Part shown: in pieces, positions 9,207 to 18,258 of the stretch
How the letters are laid out: the number at the start of each line of letters is the position of its first letter
How positions within the stretch are numbered: position 1 is the stretch's first letter
Assembly: GCA_964619125.1 (NCBI GenBank)
Contig: CAZUCA010000010.1
Location: 1-64,000 of the forward strand
Length of the DNA: 64,000 nt
Direction of reading: 5' to 3'
Source: Owenweeksia sp964619125
Lineage (GTDB): Bacteria; Bacteroidota; Bacteroidia; Flavobacteriales; Schleiferiaceae
Notes under the pieces: model-generated
The model's input: only the letters and a program-made list of their open reading frames with translations
Databases searched by the model: none
Told to the model about the DNA's origin: nothing
Translations under genes and position numbers: made by a program

Positions 9207-11036
9207 TTAGAGGTCATATACTGCTGAAAAGCCACTGGTCCTATCCCACAGGCAGTATTGGGTACCCTGCTTGTTGAAGAAGACATTGTAATCGGTCTGC
9301 CCGATCTTCATATAGCAAACCGCGCCGATAAGCTCAAAGGGGCAGGTGGAATTCTCATCGAAATCGTAGCAAAACCGGGGAGTGCTCCAGGCACCACTGG
9401 TCTTGGAGACATCGTAGAGCGAAAACTGATCGCCTTCTTTATTGATGACGAGCATGGTGTAAGGATTGTTGCTGTAATTGCAAAAGGCAAAGCCGGTAAT
9501 GCCCTGGGCATTAAAGGGGCAATTACCGTAGCCATACCAGCCGATATCACGGGTCACGCTCTCAAACTGACCGGTATTGGACAGGAAATGGGCTTTATTC
9601 CCGTTTTCATTCCAAAAGTAGGTGCCGGTAGTGGTGATAGTACTACCGCTCTTGTAGCGATGAAAGCCACCGGCACTCACAGCGTTAATCAGGATGCCAC
9701 CATCGCCGATATCAGCCAGGTTATAGGGTCCGGTGAGGGTATTATCCTGGCTGAGCATAAAGCGGTTGCCGGCTTTATTGAAAAGGGCGATCTTCTGACC
9801 TCCGGAACCACTGATATTTACCGCTGCACCAATAGCGCCAAAATTTTCGACCAGGTCGGCCCAATGTGAAGTGGCGGCCGGAGGAGTATTGCCACTGCCC
9901 AATGGTACACAGTTGGTTACATCATATTCAGTAGCCAATTGCACAGCCACCACCTTGTTGTCATACACACTTCTTACCACATAACTTACCGGTTTGCCGC
10001 TGCGGATATCGCCGGCACTAGCCAGTTTATTCACCAGACTGTCCAGAGTGCTGGCGTCCACCACCGTGCGCAGGGTAGCCGAAGCTTCACCTCCGTAGGC
10101 AAATACCTGGATCTTCAGGTTTTCGAGGGTACTGAGATAACTGGCATCAACACTGCCGCCACCACTGGAAGCTATCGCGCTGAAAGATCCCTTTATGCCC
10201 GCCTCCATGTCAAAGGCCGAAGCGGTGGATTCAATGAGCATGTAGTAAGTGCGGCCGTAGGTAACATCACTAACATAAGTGGCGGGATTGCCTATCCCCA
10301 CGTATTTGGCCAGATCATCGGGGGTGACATTTTCGGCAAAGAGCTGATCCTTATTGGTGGGGATATCAAAGCTCATGGTGTAATAGCTCTGGTTGAGCTG
10401 CACCAGATAGGAGGTATAGGTACTATTGGTGTTGAGTTTAAGATAGCCCTCCAGTTCTCCAAAGGCATTTTCATAATCGGCCTTCACCTCAAGGGCAAAT
10501 TGCCGCCGGCTCTGAATATTGGTGTAGCGAAAGTTGAAGTTCGCCGGCACCACCCCGGTGGACTGACCAATAATCTGGTTCATGGCGTCGGTGATACTGC
10601 TTTTTTTCACCACCTCAACGGTAAAGGATGACTGTTGATTTCCGTCGATAATATCGTAGGAAATGGTTCCTCCGGCCCGGTCTACCGCAATAACGTCGGG
10701 AGTGGCCTTGCGCAATGAGCCGCCCTGGATAAGGCTGCCTGGGTAAATCACATTGGCATTGGGGTTAAACATGGGGAAACCGCCATCGCCACCCGCGCCA
10801 TCCTTAATGCTGTAAGTGGTGGTAACACAGCGCCAGCGCTGACCGTCTTCAGTTTTCTCCACCGGTGGTGCGGGCTCTGCCTGAACTGACTCTTCCACGG
10901 GCGGAAAGCTGCCCCCATCCTCAATTACCGATTCAAAGGTTTTGGGCTTAGCCCCGGGGGGATCTTCCTTTACTTCCTTTTTGCATTGCAGGCTGACTAA
11001 TAACACCAGTGCTGACAGGAATACTGCTCTTTTCAT
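9207..11036 (-). CDS. Thiol-activated cytolysin (CDC-like) lipoprotein
   Basis: The 609-residue protein starts with a signal and Cys18 (SLQCKKE), probably lipidated. Residues about 70-400 follow the core of the cholesterol-dependent cytolysin family. They include NANVIYPGSLIQGGSL (residues 94-108; the 'YPGALL' block of CDCs), SITDAMNQIIG, VTYGRTYYMLIESTASAFD (like the 'YGRxxYLKxET' block) and a late LENLKIQVFAYGGEA strand (like the VxxxGG block). After residue about 415 the membrane-recognition domain 4 with its tryptophan-rich undecapeptide is absent. Instead there are beta repeats of the kind 'IALFNKAGNRFMLSQ... YDVSKTSGAWSTP'. Bacteroidota CDC-like proteins are known as pore-formers, some acting as two-component pairs. 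Only one component is seen here. Pore formation is inference. Confidence 0.75.
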   Translation of the reverse strand: MKRAVFLSALVLLVSLQCKKEVKEDPPGAKPKTFESVIEDGGSFPPVEESVQAEPAPPVEKTEDGQRWRCVTTTYSIKDGAGGDGGFPMFNPNANVIYPGSLIQGGSLRKATPDVIAVDRAGGTISYDIIDGNQQSSFTVEVVKKSSITDAMNQIIGQSTGVVPANFNFRYTNIQSRRQFALEVKADYENAFGELEGYLKLNTNSTYTSYLVQLNQSYYTMSFDIPTNKDQLFAENVTPDDLAKYVGIGNPATYVSDVTYGRTYYMLIESTASAFDMEAGIKGSFSAIASSGGGSVDASYLSTLENLKIQVFAYGGEASATLRTVVDASTLDSLVNKLASAGDIRSGKPVSYVVRSVYDNKVVAVQLATEYDVTNCVPLGSGNTPPAATSHWADLVENFGAIGAAVNISGSGGQKIALFNKAGNRFMLSQDNTLTGPYNLADIGDGGILINAVSAGGFHRYKSGSTITTTGTYFWNENGNKAHFLSNTGQFESVTRDIGWYGYGNCPFNAQGITGFAFCNYSNNPYTMLVINKEGDQFSLYDVSKTSGAWSTPRFCYDFDENSTCPFELIGAVCYMKIGQTDYNVFFNKQGTQYCLWDRTSGFSAVYDL

Positions 11037-11513
11037 GTTTAGGCATTTAAGGGGTTTTTACAGTGTGAAAGATCCGCACACATTTCATAACCTCCTAAAT
11101 ATCAGGGTAGACAAAGGGTGGACACTTTGGTTGAAAGTTTAAGGGCTAAGGTTGCAGGTTAGTGTGTTTAGAGTTTATGATTTAGGATTTAAAGTTTTAA
11201 AGTGATAGTGTTTTAATGACATAAGCCTGCCCCATAGAATAGTTTCAAGCAGTAGGATGGATCTGCCCGAATGGCCCGCGCCATCTGACAGGCGGGGCTC
11301 AATGTGTGACTCAAGCCTGGAAAATGCTACCGTTAAAAGGATAGGCAATCCCGGGATCCCGATCCGGCGTCTCAAACTATTGCATACCTGCCTAAAACTA
11401 AGGTGAAATACCAACCTGCGGTGGGTTAAGGAATCGCTACGGGTGAGCCGTACTAACCACTCCGTATGGTGGACGGTAAAATGCGGACTATAATCTGTTG
11501 ACTTAAAAAGAAG
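11037..11513. other. Intergenic region without an identified gene
   Basis: These 477 bases separate two minus-strand genes and must hold the promoter of the cytolysin-like operon near 11,040-11,160. I see no supported coding region, tRNA, or strong hairpin. Short open frames here lack recognisable composition. Confidence 0.4.
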
Positions 11514-13358
11514 CTACAAACTATTCACAAACTCATGCATATTCTCGTCGGAGGCAAGGTCCATTTTCTTGCGGAGGCGGTAGCGGGCTTTCTTGAGGCC
11601 GGCGTCAGAAATATGAAGAATATTGGCAATCTCCTTATTGCTGAAGTTCATCTTCATCAAGGCTACCAGACGCAGGTCATTATGGGTTAAACCTTTGAAG
11701 CGCTCCTTTACCCCTTGCAAAAACTCAGGGTGAACCTCCTCAAAGATTAACATGAATTTATCCCAGTCTTCAACCTTGTTCTCCGCCCGTTCGATCTGGT
11801 GTACCAGTTGATTCAGCACCGCACTTTCTTCCATTCGTTCTGACACTTCATGCAACTGATCCCGGAATGAGCGCAACATTTCATTCTTTTCGGCCATTAC
11901 CAGCGCCTGCCCCGCCAGCTCACGTCTTTTGTGATCGAGTGCTTCACTAAGCCGTTTTTCTTCTTCCGCGCGGGCTTGCAGTTCGGCCTCATGTGCTTTT
12001 TCCTTCTCTTCGGCCAGCCTACTGTTTAACCTTAGCATGGTACGTTGGCGGGCGATTACGGCAAAGGTGAAACCGCCCACCAGGAGCAGCATTAAAAACA
12101 AAACATAATTCCGTAACGACTTGGCGGTATTTTGTTCCCGAAGCAGAGCAATGGCTGCTTCCCCGGCTTTAATTTGCTCCTCGCGCAAGTCCGCCGCATA
12201 ACGCTCTTCCAACTCGGTAATCTGCTGTTGCTTTTCAAGTGAAAAAAGGCTGTCGCGCACCTCAATAAACTGCTGACTCAACTCATAGGCCCTTTCATAA
12301 TCACCGCTCTCGGCATAAAACTCCATGGCTCCCCCTAATGTATGGAGATAGCCAAGGCTCATACCATATTGATGTTGGTACTCAAGGGAGAGGTTCACAT
12401 GCCGGGCGGCACTGTCAAGGCGGTTAAGCGAACGAAAAATAACCGCCATCAATTGGTGGTTGAACGCCATCTGATCCGCTACCTGCGAGCGGTAAGCCAA
12501 CTGGTTGGAACGCCGTAACTGCTCGAGGCCTGCTTCGGGCTGATCCTCATAAAAATAGGCTTTACCCAACTGGGCCAGGGCATTCATCATAGCCCGGTCA
12601 TTGCGATTTTCAAATATGGCCAGCGCCCTTGGCAGGTATTTTATAGCGGTATCGTTATGACCAAGGTTTAAGGATACGTTTGAATAATTGGTGAGCGCAT
12701 AGCCATAATACATCTCTTCATCGGTTTGCCGGTAATATTTTAGGCTACGATAAAAGTGATGGCTCGAGAGGGAATCATCGCCGTGCCAGCCATAAAAATT
12801 TCCCAGAGCGTAATGTGCCGCGGCCAAGCCTTCCACCGAATGGGCCGATTTAAAAACCGCAAGTGCTTTAAGGAATTGTGCCAGTGCAAAAGCGGTATTT
12901 CCCATTTCATTTTCCACCTGGGCGAGGCGCAATTGTACAAAAGCGCGCCGGGTTTCACTTAACTTCCCGCTGGCTTTCAAAGCTTTCTGATAGTAATGGC
13001 GGGCACTGTCAAGTTCACTTTTGTAGAGATAGCTTTTTCCCATCAGGGAGAATACCTGCTCCAGCCTATCGGCATCATTGAGGATAGCAGCAGCGCGGCG
13101 GGCGCGCTTTAAAAAATCCACCGCCTTGAGATACTCACCCGCACCCAGATATAGCTCGCTAACAACAATGGCGCTATCTGCCAGAGCGGTCAGATAATTC
13201 TGCTTCGCAAGGCTATCGAGCATGGCATGGGTACAGCCATCGCAATGCACATAGCCCACTCTGAGGCAATGCCTTAGTTTAGCGATACAGTTAGTCTGTG
13301 CATAGCCTGAAAAGCCCGCTGTAAGAGCGAATAAAAGTAAAATGAGGGCCCGGGTCAT
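11514..13358 (-). CDS. TPR-containing membrane regulator with LuxR-type HTH
   Basis: The 614-residue protein has a signal peptide (MTRALILLLFALTAGFSGYAQ), then about seven tetratricopeptide repeats (to about residue 370). A single transmembrane helix follows (LFLMLLLVGGFTFAVIA, about 415-432), then a charged coiled coil and a C-terminal helix-turn-helix. The last part has GLTHNDLRLVALMKMNFSNKEIANILHISDAGLKKAR, the four-helix LuxR/GerE fold. The TPR domain lies in the periplasm and the DNA-binding domain in the cytoplasm, so this is a one-protein signal transducer of a type common in Bacteroidota. Its targets are unknown; the cytolysin-like operon immediately downstream is the nearest candidate. 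Confidence 0.8.
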   Translation of the reverse strand: MTRALILLLFALTAGFSGYAQTNCIAKLRHCLRVGYVHCDGCTHAMLDSLAKQNYLTALADSAIVVSELYLGAGEYLKAVDFLKRARRAAAILNDADRLEQVFSLMGKSYLYKSELDSARHYYQKALKASGKLSETRRAFVQLRLAQVENEMGNTAFALAQFLKALAVFKSAHSVEGLAAAHYALGNFYGWHGDDSLSSHHFYRSLKYYRQTDEEMYYGYALTNYSNVSLNLGHNDTAIKYLPRALAIFENRNDRAMMNALAQLGKAYFYEDQPEAGLEQLRRSNQLAYRSQVADQMAFNHQLMAVIFRSLNRLDSAARHVNLSLEYQHQYGMSLGYLHTLGGAMEFYAESGDYERAYELSQQFIEVRDSLFSLEKQQQITELEERYAADLREEQIKAGEAAIALLREQNTAKSLRNYVLFLMLLLVGGFTFAVIARQRTMLRLNSRLAEEKEKAHEAELQARAEEEKRLSEALDHKRRELAGQALVMAEKNEMLRSFRDQLHEVSERMEESAVLNQLVHQIERAENKVEDWDKFMLIFEEVHPEFLQGVKERFKGLTHNDLRLVALMKMNFSNKEIANILHISDAGLKKARYRLRKKMDLASDENMHEFVNSL

Positions 13359-13514
13359 CGTTTGGCTTTGCCTTAAAAATAAGCATTACTGCGAGGCCCT
13401 CCGACCCAGTAAAAAATTCGAATAGGGGTTATTCCTGCGGCAGCACAAATTTTAACACCACAAAAAGCAACGCTAAGCAGAATTAAAAAGAGCGGGTAAA
13501 TCAGGATACCGGCC

Positions 13515-13727
13515 TTATTCAGAAGCTGATTTTCGCTGCCTGAAGTCATGGATGGCTGAAAACAGGAGGCCTCCCATCAGTGCTCCCCAGGCGCTCATCC
13601 GCCACCATACCGAGCGGATACTACAAGCTTCCGCGCAGCCCCAGAAATACCAGTAAACATAGCCTGAAACTGCTCCCAATATTGCCCCGATCAAGATAAA
13701 ACGCTGCTGGTATAAAAACTTTAGCAT
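13515..13727 (-). CDS. DUF6132 small membrane protein
   Basis: The ATG at 13727 gives 70 residues; the frame stays open further upstream but without family similarity there. Two hydrophobic helices flank YWYFWGCAEACSIRS, which matches the 'GCxxxCxI' signature of the DUF6132 family, small inner-membrane proteins of Bacteroidota often found near redox or sulfur genes. Function is unknown. The two Cys could bind metal or form a disulfide. The gene is divergent from the Omp85-like gene. Confidence 0.6.
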   Translation of the reverse strand: MLKFLYQQRFILIGAILGAVSGYVYWYFWGCAEACSIRSVWWRMSAWGALMGGLLFSAIHDFRQRKSASE

Positions 13728-13866
13728 GGCACTAAAGTAGGCATCCGAGAGCAGACAAAAGGTAACCCTGGTTACCCAAGCCCCGTAGCCTATTAATCCG
13801 GCCCCAGCAATTTTAACCGCCGCTGGTGCACACAAGGAAAGATTTATCAATCTTTGCAGGGAACCT

Positions 13867-15024
13867 TTGCCAGATACTGTGCCCTGCCGCCTTATTACTA
13901 TCAGTTTATTACTTTCATTGCTGCCTGCAGGAATTTTTGCGCAACAGCAGAACAAGCCAGGCTTTTTTCGGCGCTATATCAATTCCATTCTTTACGATAC
14001 CACCGATGCTGCTTCACCTCGTTTCCTGATCTACCCTACCATCGGTTACGCCCCGGAAACCAGCTGGGAATTTGGTCTGTCGTCACTTTATATCTATTAT
14101 GCCAACCGCGATACCAACAATCGCCTTAGTGAAATCAGTGGCTTCACTTTTTATACTGTAGAAAAGCAATATGGCTTCTGGTTTGACCATGCCCTTTACT
14201 CCGATCACGATCATTGGTTCTTTTTGGGGCGATTGCGCTACCAGAGCTTCCCGCTTCTTTTTTACGGCGTCGGCCCGGATGCACCGGCCGAACAGCTGGC
14301 TGAGGTGGATGGCAACTTCCTATTAATAAGGGAGCGAATACTGCGTGAAATCTATCACTCTCTTTACCTGGGGGTTCAGTTTGACTATCAGCAATTGTCA
14401 CAGGTACACTTCCAGCACGCCGATCCGGAAAACCCGGTTGATATTCCCCCGGGAGGTGAGGGCTCGGGTAACCTCGGTATAGGTCTGGGGCTGGTATACG
14501 ACAATCGTCACAATGTTTTGAACGTGCGCAGGGGGCTATTCTCTGAACTGGCCTTTTTACGCTACGACGATAAATGGGGCAGTGATTTTTCCTTTACCAC
14601 CATAATCAGTGACAACCGCATTTACCGTCCGGTGAATAAGCGTGATGTGTTGGCGGCTCAGCTCTTTGGCCAGTTTGTGGTAAACGGACAAGCACCCTTT
14701 AATCAACTGGCTTTGATGGGAGGTGAAAGTCTGATGCGCGGCTATTATTACGGGCGCTTTCGCGACAATAACCTCATCGCCGGCCAGCTGGAGTACCGCC
14801 TGTTGCCCTTAGCTCTCAGCAAGCGCTTTGGTGCCGCCGCCTTTATGGGGGCAGGCCAGGTTTACGGTTCCGGTAACGCTTTTGATTTTAGCGAATTTTT
14901 ACCGGCTGGCGGTGCCGGAGTCCGTTTTCTCTTATTTCCGCAAAAAGACATCTGGGGACGGATTGATGTAGCCTTTACCAGGGAAGGGCCTGGTTTTTAC
15001 TTTTTTATTGGGGAAGCTTTTTAG
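13867..15024 (+). CDS. BamA/TamA-family (Omp85) outer-membrane barrel
   Basis: The 385-residue protein has a signal peptide (to about FAQQQ, residue 27). The start is not certain: TTG at 13867 or GTG at 13879, with no in-frame ATG. The remainder is beta-barrel with alternating aromatic strands. It contains MRGYYYGRFRDNNLIAGQLEYR, equivalent to the lid-loop and following strands of the bacterial surface antigen (D15) domain. It ends in a strand with terminal Phe (FFIGEAF), the outer-membrane insertion signal. POTRA domains are absent, so it is a barrel-only member whose partner is unknown. The 3' end overlaps the convergent methyltransferase-like gene by 20 bases. Confidence 0.75.
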   Translation: MPDTVPCRLITISLLLSLLPAGIFAQQQNKPGFFRRYINSILYDTTDAASPRFLIYPTIGYAPETSWEFGLSSLYIYYANRDTNNRLSEISGFTFYTVEKQYGFWFDHALYSDHDHWFFLGRLRYQSFPLLFYGVGPDAPAEQLAEVDGNFLLIRERILREIYHSLYLGVQFDYQQLSQVHFQHADPENPVDIPPGGEGSGNLGIGLGLVYDNRHNVLNVRRGLFSELAFLRYDDKWGSDFSFTTIISDNRIYRPVNKRDVLAAQLFGQFVVNGQAPFNQLALMGGESLMRGYYYGRFRDNNLIAGQLEYRLLPLALSKRFGAAAFMGAGQVYGSGNAFDFSEFLPAGGAGVRFLLFPQKDIWGRIDVAFTREGPGFYFFIGEAF

Positions 15025-15787
15025 GAAGACCGGCCAGGTAGAGGTTAACGCCAGGACCCGACTTCTCACGGCCGATTTTCCATTCGAACTTTTCGTGGCC
15101 CTTAAGCTCACTTATCAAGGCCTCCATTTCCGGAACCGAGTAAGTACGCAAGCAGGAAACCATCCCATCCCACCACACAAAGAGGGGAACTATCGGAATC
15201 AGGTAAGTAAAAAGCATGCGCCCCCACTTAAAAGGACGGATAAAAGGAGTGGCAAGCAATACCGTAATGGGCGAAAAAAACATGGCCAGAAAACTGGTCA
15301 CGCTTCGCTCCTGCCCTTCCACAATAACAATGGGTTGATTGCTGTTTACTGCATTCTGCAAAATCTGACGGGCGTCATGGGGGCGAAAATGATGCAAAGA
15401 CAAAAACTGGCTGCGCAGCCCGCTTAAGTTTGACGGTACCGCACGGGCATCCACCGGTTCTAAAAGGTATTCAATATTACTGGCCTGCTGTGCCAGGTAG
15501 GCAAAAGCCTCCGCATTAGGATAGTAATCAGTAAGTAAAATCCTGAGGTCAGGATACTCTTTCTGCAGTTTCTGGTTCAGCCAAAGCAACCCGCCACCCC
15601 CGCCAGAGGCCAAGTCAATTATCTGATGCTTCCCGCTGGCAGCAAGCATCCGGCTGAGCAAAGGCAGTACCGGGCGGTACATTTTAGTTTTATTGCTGAG
15701 AAAGCGCAGAAAATCAGTGCCGTAGTTTCTTAAAAAGGTTGGAAACCAATATTGATCTTCAAACTCAAAGAGATGGATGCGTGACAT
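15005..15787 (-). CDS. SAM-methyltransferase-like protein
   Basis: The 260-residue protein has a GxGxG-like loop IIDLASGGGGGLLWLNQ at about residues 56-72, then LRILLTDYYPN (acidic residue for ribose contact), consistent with a class I methyltransferase fold. A hydrophobic stretch (about residues 165-210: FLAMFFSPITVLLATPF and YLIPIVPLFVWW) suggests membrane association. Substrate unknown. It is a single gene, convergent and overlapping with the Omp85-like gene at its 3' end. Confidence 0.65.
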   Translation of the reverse strand: MSRIHLFEFEDQYWFPTFLRNYGTDFLRFLSNKTKMYRPVLPLLSRMLAASGKHQIIDLASGGGGGLLWLNQKLQKEYPDLRILLTDYYPNAEAFAYLAQQASNIEYLLEPVDARAVPSNLSGLRSQFLSLHHFRPHDARQILQNAVNSNQPIVIVEGQERSVTSFLAMFFSPITVLLATPFIRPFKWGRMLFTYLIPIVPLFVWWDGMVSCLRTYSVPEMEALISELKGHEKFEWKIGREKSGPGVNLYLAGLPKKLPQ

Positions 15788-15889
15788 AGCAATTAAAGTT
15801 AGCTGACTAAGCTGACAGGGGTTATGGCTAAGATAATAGCCTCGGTGCTTGCTTCCTCATTTCCGCAACGGTATTGGTAAGTCAAGCTC

Positions 15890-16564
15890 TTATGAATTCA
15901 ATGCATTCTTCTTATGATCCCTGATAACCTGCACAAAACTGGCAAGCTTCTTTTCATCGAGGGCGCCATTGCTACGAACTCCGCTGCAGACATCCACCCC
16001 GAAAGGTTCTACTTCCACCAATGCCTGGTGTAGATTTTCAGGGGTAAGGCCACCGGCCAAAAACACCGGTATATGAATGCTCTGACAGATCTCGCGGCTA
16101 ATGTTCCAGTCGTGGGTACGACCGGTACCACCCAGTTGGCGAACGGCCAGGCCCGGATTACCGCTATCGAGTAAGAGGGCATCAACCAGTGGTGCCAGCT
16201 GGTGAGCTTCCTGCACGGCCGAGTTATTGCGCACATGAATTACCTGCACCAACCGGATGCCGGGCAAACTTTGGCGCAGTTGTTCATATACCGCCGGGGC
16301 CGGACGGTCAACCAACTGGATAGTATTGGTTTGAGTAAGCTGATGGTGCCGGATAATGGCCTGGGCCTCGGTTTCGCTGCTTAGCAAAAAGGTATCGACC
16401 CCAGGTGGCTGACGCTCAGCGATATCGTAAATAAGCTCATCCGGAATCACCCCCGGCCCGCTGGGCATGGGGCCTACCAAACCCAGGGCATCGGCACCGT
16501 ATTTTACCGCCAGCTTTGCTTCTTCGACACTGGCAATGCAACAAATCTTTAAACGGATTTTCAC
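15890..16564 (-). CDS. Phosphoribosylanthranilate isomerase-like protein (TrpF family)
   Basis: The 224-residue TIM barrel starts at a GTG with LKICCIASVEEAKLAV, where canonical TrpF reads KICGIT. The catalytic Cys position is kept. It retains LLLDSGNP (the general acid Asp), LGGTGRTHDW, and FLAGGLTPENL plus GVDVCSGVR, the phosphate-binding loops. No other tryptophan gene is nearby, and the KICCI / MPSGPG variant suggests a stand-alone paralog group of TrpF. It may isomerise phosphoribosylanthranilate or act on a related ribosyl-amine. Confidence 0.7.
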   Translation of the reverse strand: MKIRLKICCIASVEEAKLAVKYGADALGLVGPMPSGPGVIPDELIYDIAERQPPGVDTFLLSSETEAQAIIRHHQLTQTNTIQLVDRPAPAVYEQLRQSLPGIRLVQVIHVRNNSAVQEAHQLAPLVDALLLDSGNPGLAVRQLGGTGRTHDWNISREICQSIHIPVFLAGGLTPENLHQALVEVEPFGVDVCSGVRSNGALDEKKLASFVQVIRDHKKNALNS

Positions 16565-16660
16565 AAGCTAAAGCTAGCTATTTTAAGCTATGCTCACAGG
16601 CTCTCTCCTCTCCTTAGAACATTAAATTCTATTGGCGGTTATTTTCAAAAATTCATCCCA

Positions 16661-16840
16661 ATGGCTGAGATAAAAATTCAGGAAAAGAAACGAAGCAATC
16701 CCGGCATGATAATACTGATCATACTGATCCTCCTGCTGGCAGTGCTTTTAGTACTTGATGCCACCGAAGTAATTGCCACTCCCAACTGGATTGACAACAC
16801 CGGAATGAATGACGATATGATAACCGATCCCGACTTTTAA
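16661..16840 (+). CDS. Small single-pass membrane protein
   Basis: This 59-residue open frame starts at ATG 16661: a basic N terminus (AEIKIQEKKRSNPG), one transmembrane helix (MIILIILILLLAVLLVL) and an acidic C-terminal tail (GMNDDMITDPDF). It ends 11 bases before the PRC-barrel gene on the same strand, so the two are probably cotranscribed. The topology rule places the tail outside. I do not recognise a family. Confidence 0.6.
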   Translation: MAEIKIQEKKRSNPGMIILIILILLLAVLLVLDATEVIATPNWIDNTGMNDDMITDPDF

Positions 16841-16851
16841 ATTTTTTAACC

Positions 16852-17340
16852 ATGGCATTTTTCGATAGCGACACTTACGTATACCGCAGTTACCTATACC
16901 CTCTTTCACAAGCCAAGAACTTTGAAATTGCCGACGATCACCCCGATGTGCGCGGCTGGGATGTACTGGGTAATGACGGTACCAAATTCGGCAGCGTGCA
17001 CGAACTTATCATTGACACCAAGGCCATGAAGGTACGTTACCTGGATGTAGATATCTACAAAAAATTAATCGACGACAAGGCTGACCAGATGCATATACTC
17101 ATACCTATCGGCGTGGGTATTCTCAACAAGGATGACAAAAATGTAATCATTCCGCAACTCAACGTAGAGAGTTTGAGCAACTACCCGGTATATCGCAGGG
17201 AACCGGTATATGTATTACGTGACTATGAGCGCTCGGTACGTGATTTCTATGCGGGTAACAGCCATGGCGACCACCGCTACGATCCCAATTTCTACGAAGA
17301 GGAATATTACAATGACAGCGGCTACGCCCGGGGCCTTTAG
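16852..17340 (+). CDS. PRC-barrel domain protein
   Basis: The 162-residue soluble protein has an N-terminal PRC-barrel-like segment (about residues 35-75: VRGWDVLGNDGTKFGSVHEL followed by a beta strand MKVRYLDVDI). It continues with a second beta region and a Tyr-rich acidic tail. PRC-barrel proteins occur in photosynthetic reaction centres, RimM and many stress proteins, and the isolated domain gives no enzyme activity. It lies directly after the 59-residue membrane protein. Its stop overlaps the stop of the convergent TauE gene by 4 bases. Confidence 0.75.
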   Translation: MAFFDSDTYVYRSYLYPLSQAKNFEIADDHPDVRGWDVLGNDGTKFGSVHELIIDTKAMKVRYLDVDIYKKLIDDKADQMHILIPIGVGILNKDDKNVIIPQLNVESLSNYPVYRREPVYVLRDYERSVRDFYAGNSHGDHRYDPNFYEEEYYNDSGYARGL

Positions 17341-18125
17341 ATTATTTCACTTAGGATAATAAATATACCCATTGCCAGTACGAACCAACCAAAGCCCTCC
17401 TTAAGTTTTGCAGCTGAAATGAGCCGGGTAAGATAAATGCCCACAAACATTCCCAGGATAGAAAAACCGGTAAAAATGAGCAGGAAACTCCAGTCGATTG
17501 CCTGACCGGAGCCCACATCACCTAAAAAGCCGATGAGGCTTTTTATTGCAATGATGACCAGGGAGGTGCCTACTGCCTTCTTAATGGGTAAACCCACCAG
17601 CAACACCAGGGCCGGAACAATGAGGAAGCCTCCGCCAGCACCAACCAGGCCGGTTACGGTGCCAACCACCAAGCCTTCCAGAATAATCAGGGGCCAAAAA
17701 AAGGGCTTCTCTTCACCATTATCTCCATTCTCACGACCCCGGATCATGGAATAAGCCGCCAGGAGCATTACCACGCCAAAAAACACCATGATGGCTATTT
17801 CCTTGGTAAAGGTGAAATCGCCCAGGGTGAATATGTGCGCCGGAATGGCTGGAACCAGATAGTAGCGGGTTAGAAATACCGCCACCAAAGAAGGGGCAGC
17901 AAACACAAGGCCGGTTTTCCAATCTACCAACCCCTGTTTATGCTTACGCCATCCGCCAATTACCGCCGCACTCCCCACTACAAAAAGTGAATAGGCCGTA
18001 CCCAACACCGGATTAATGCCCATTACGTACACCAATATAGGCACCGTAAGAATGGAGCCTCCACCGCCTAAAAGACCTAAGGTGAGTCCCATTATTACTG
18101 ATAGCGCGTAGCCTATTATTTCCAT
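17337..18125 (-). CDS. TauE/SafE-family anion exporter
   Basis: The 262-residue protein has about eight membrane helices and the two internally repeated glycine-rich motifs GLLGGGGSILTVPILVYV (residues 17-34) and GLVGAGGGFLIVPALVLL, diagnostic of TauE/SafE (DUF81). The family exports sulfite, sulfoacetate or related anions. It is preceded by a perfect palindromic operator (18,157-18,176), which the Crp/Fnr gene of this cluster probably reads. It forms a sulfur-transport set with the DUF6691 and YeeE genes upstream. Confidence 0.85.
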   Translation of the reverse strand: MEIIGYALSVIMGLTLGLLGGGGSILTVPILVYVMGINPVLGTAYSLFVVGSAAVIGGWRKHKQGLVDWKTGLVFAAPSLVAVFLTRYYLVPAIPAHIFTLGDFTFTKEIAIMVFFGVVMLLAAYSMIRGRENGDNGEEKPFFWPLIILEGLVVGTVTGLVGAGGGFLIVPALVLLVGLPIKKAVGTSLVIIAIKSLIGFLGDVGSGQAIDWSFLLIFTGFSILGMFVGIYLTRLISAAKLKEGFGWFVLAMGIFIILSEII

Positions 18126-18156
18126 GCCGCAAAAGTTGAAAATGTCGGATAAAAAG

Positions 18157-18176
18157 GCCGTAACAATAGTTACGGC
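18157..18176 (-). promoter_or_regulatory. Crp/Fnr-type operator of the TauE promoter
   Basis: GCCGTAACAATAGTTACGGC is a perfect 8-4-8 inverted repeat. Its centre (18,166.5) lies 29.5 bp upstream of the first base of AACTTTTG (minus strand, 18,137 to 18,130), a near match to the Bacteroidota -7 element TAnnTTTG. The same half-site (CGTAAC/GTTACG) recurs at 19,477-19,492 with the same distance. This placement is that of a class II activator. Confidence 0.65.
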
Positions 18177-18258
18177 TACAGTTCTTTAATGAATAGTAAG
18201 GTTCAAATACCATCCATTTCGATATCAGGAGGCTAAATTAAGTTAAGTAGCTTCAAAA

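Noticed and set aside
11175..11414. Minus-strand frame of 79 codons in the intergenic gap
   Set aside because: No family similarity, signal or promoter; chance length.
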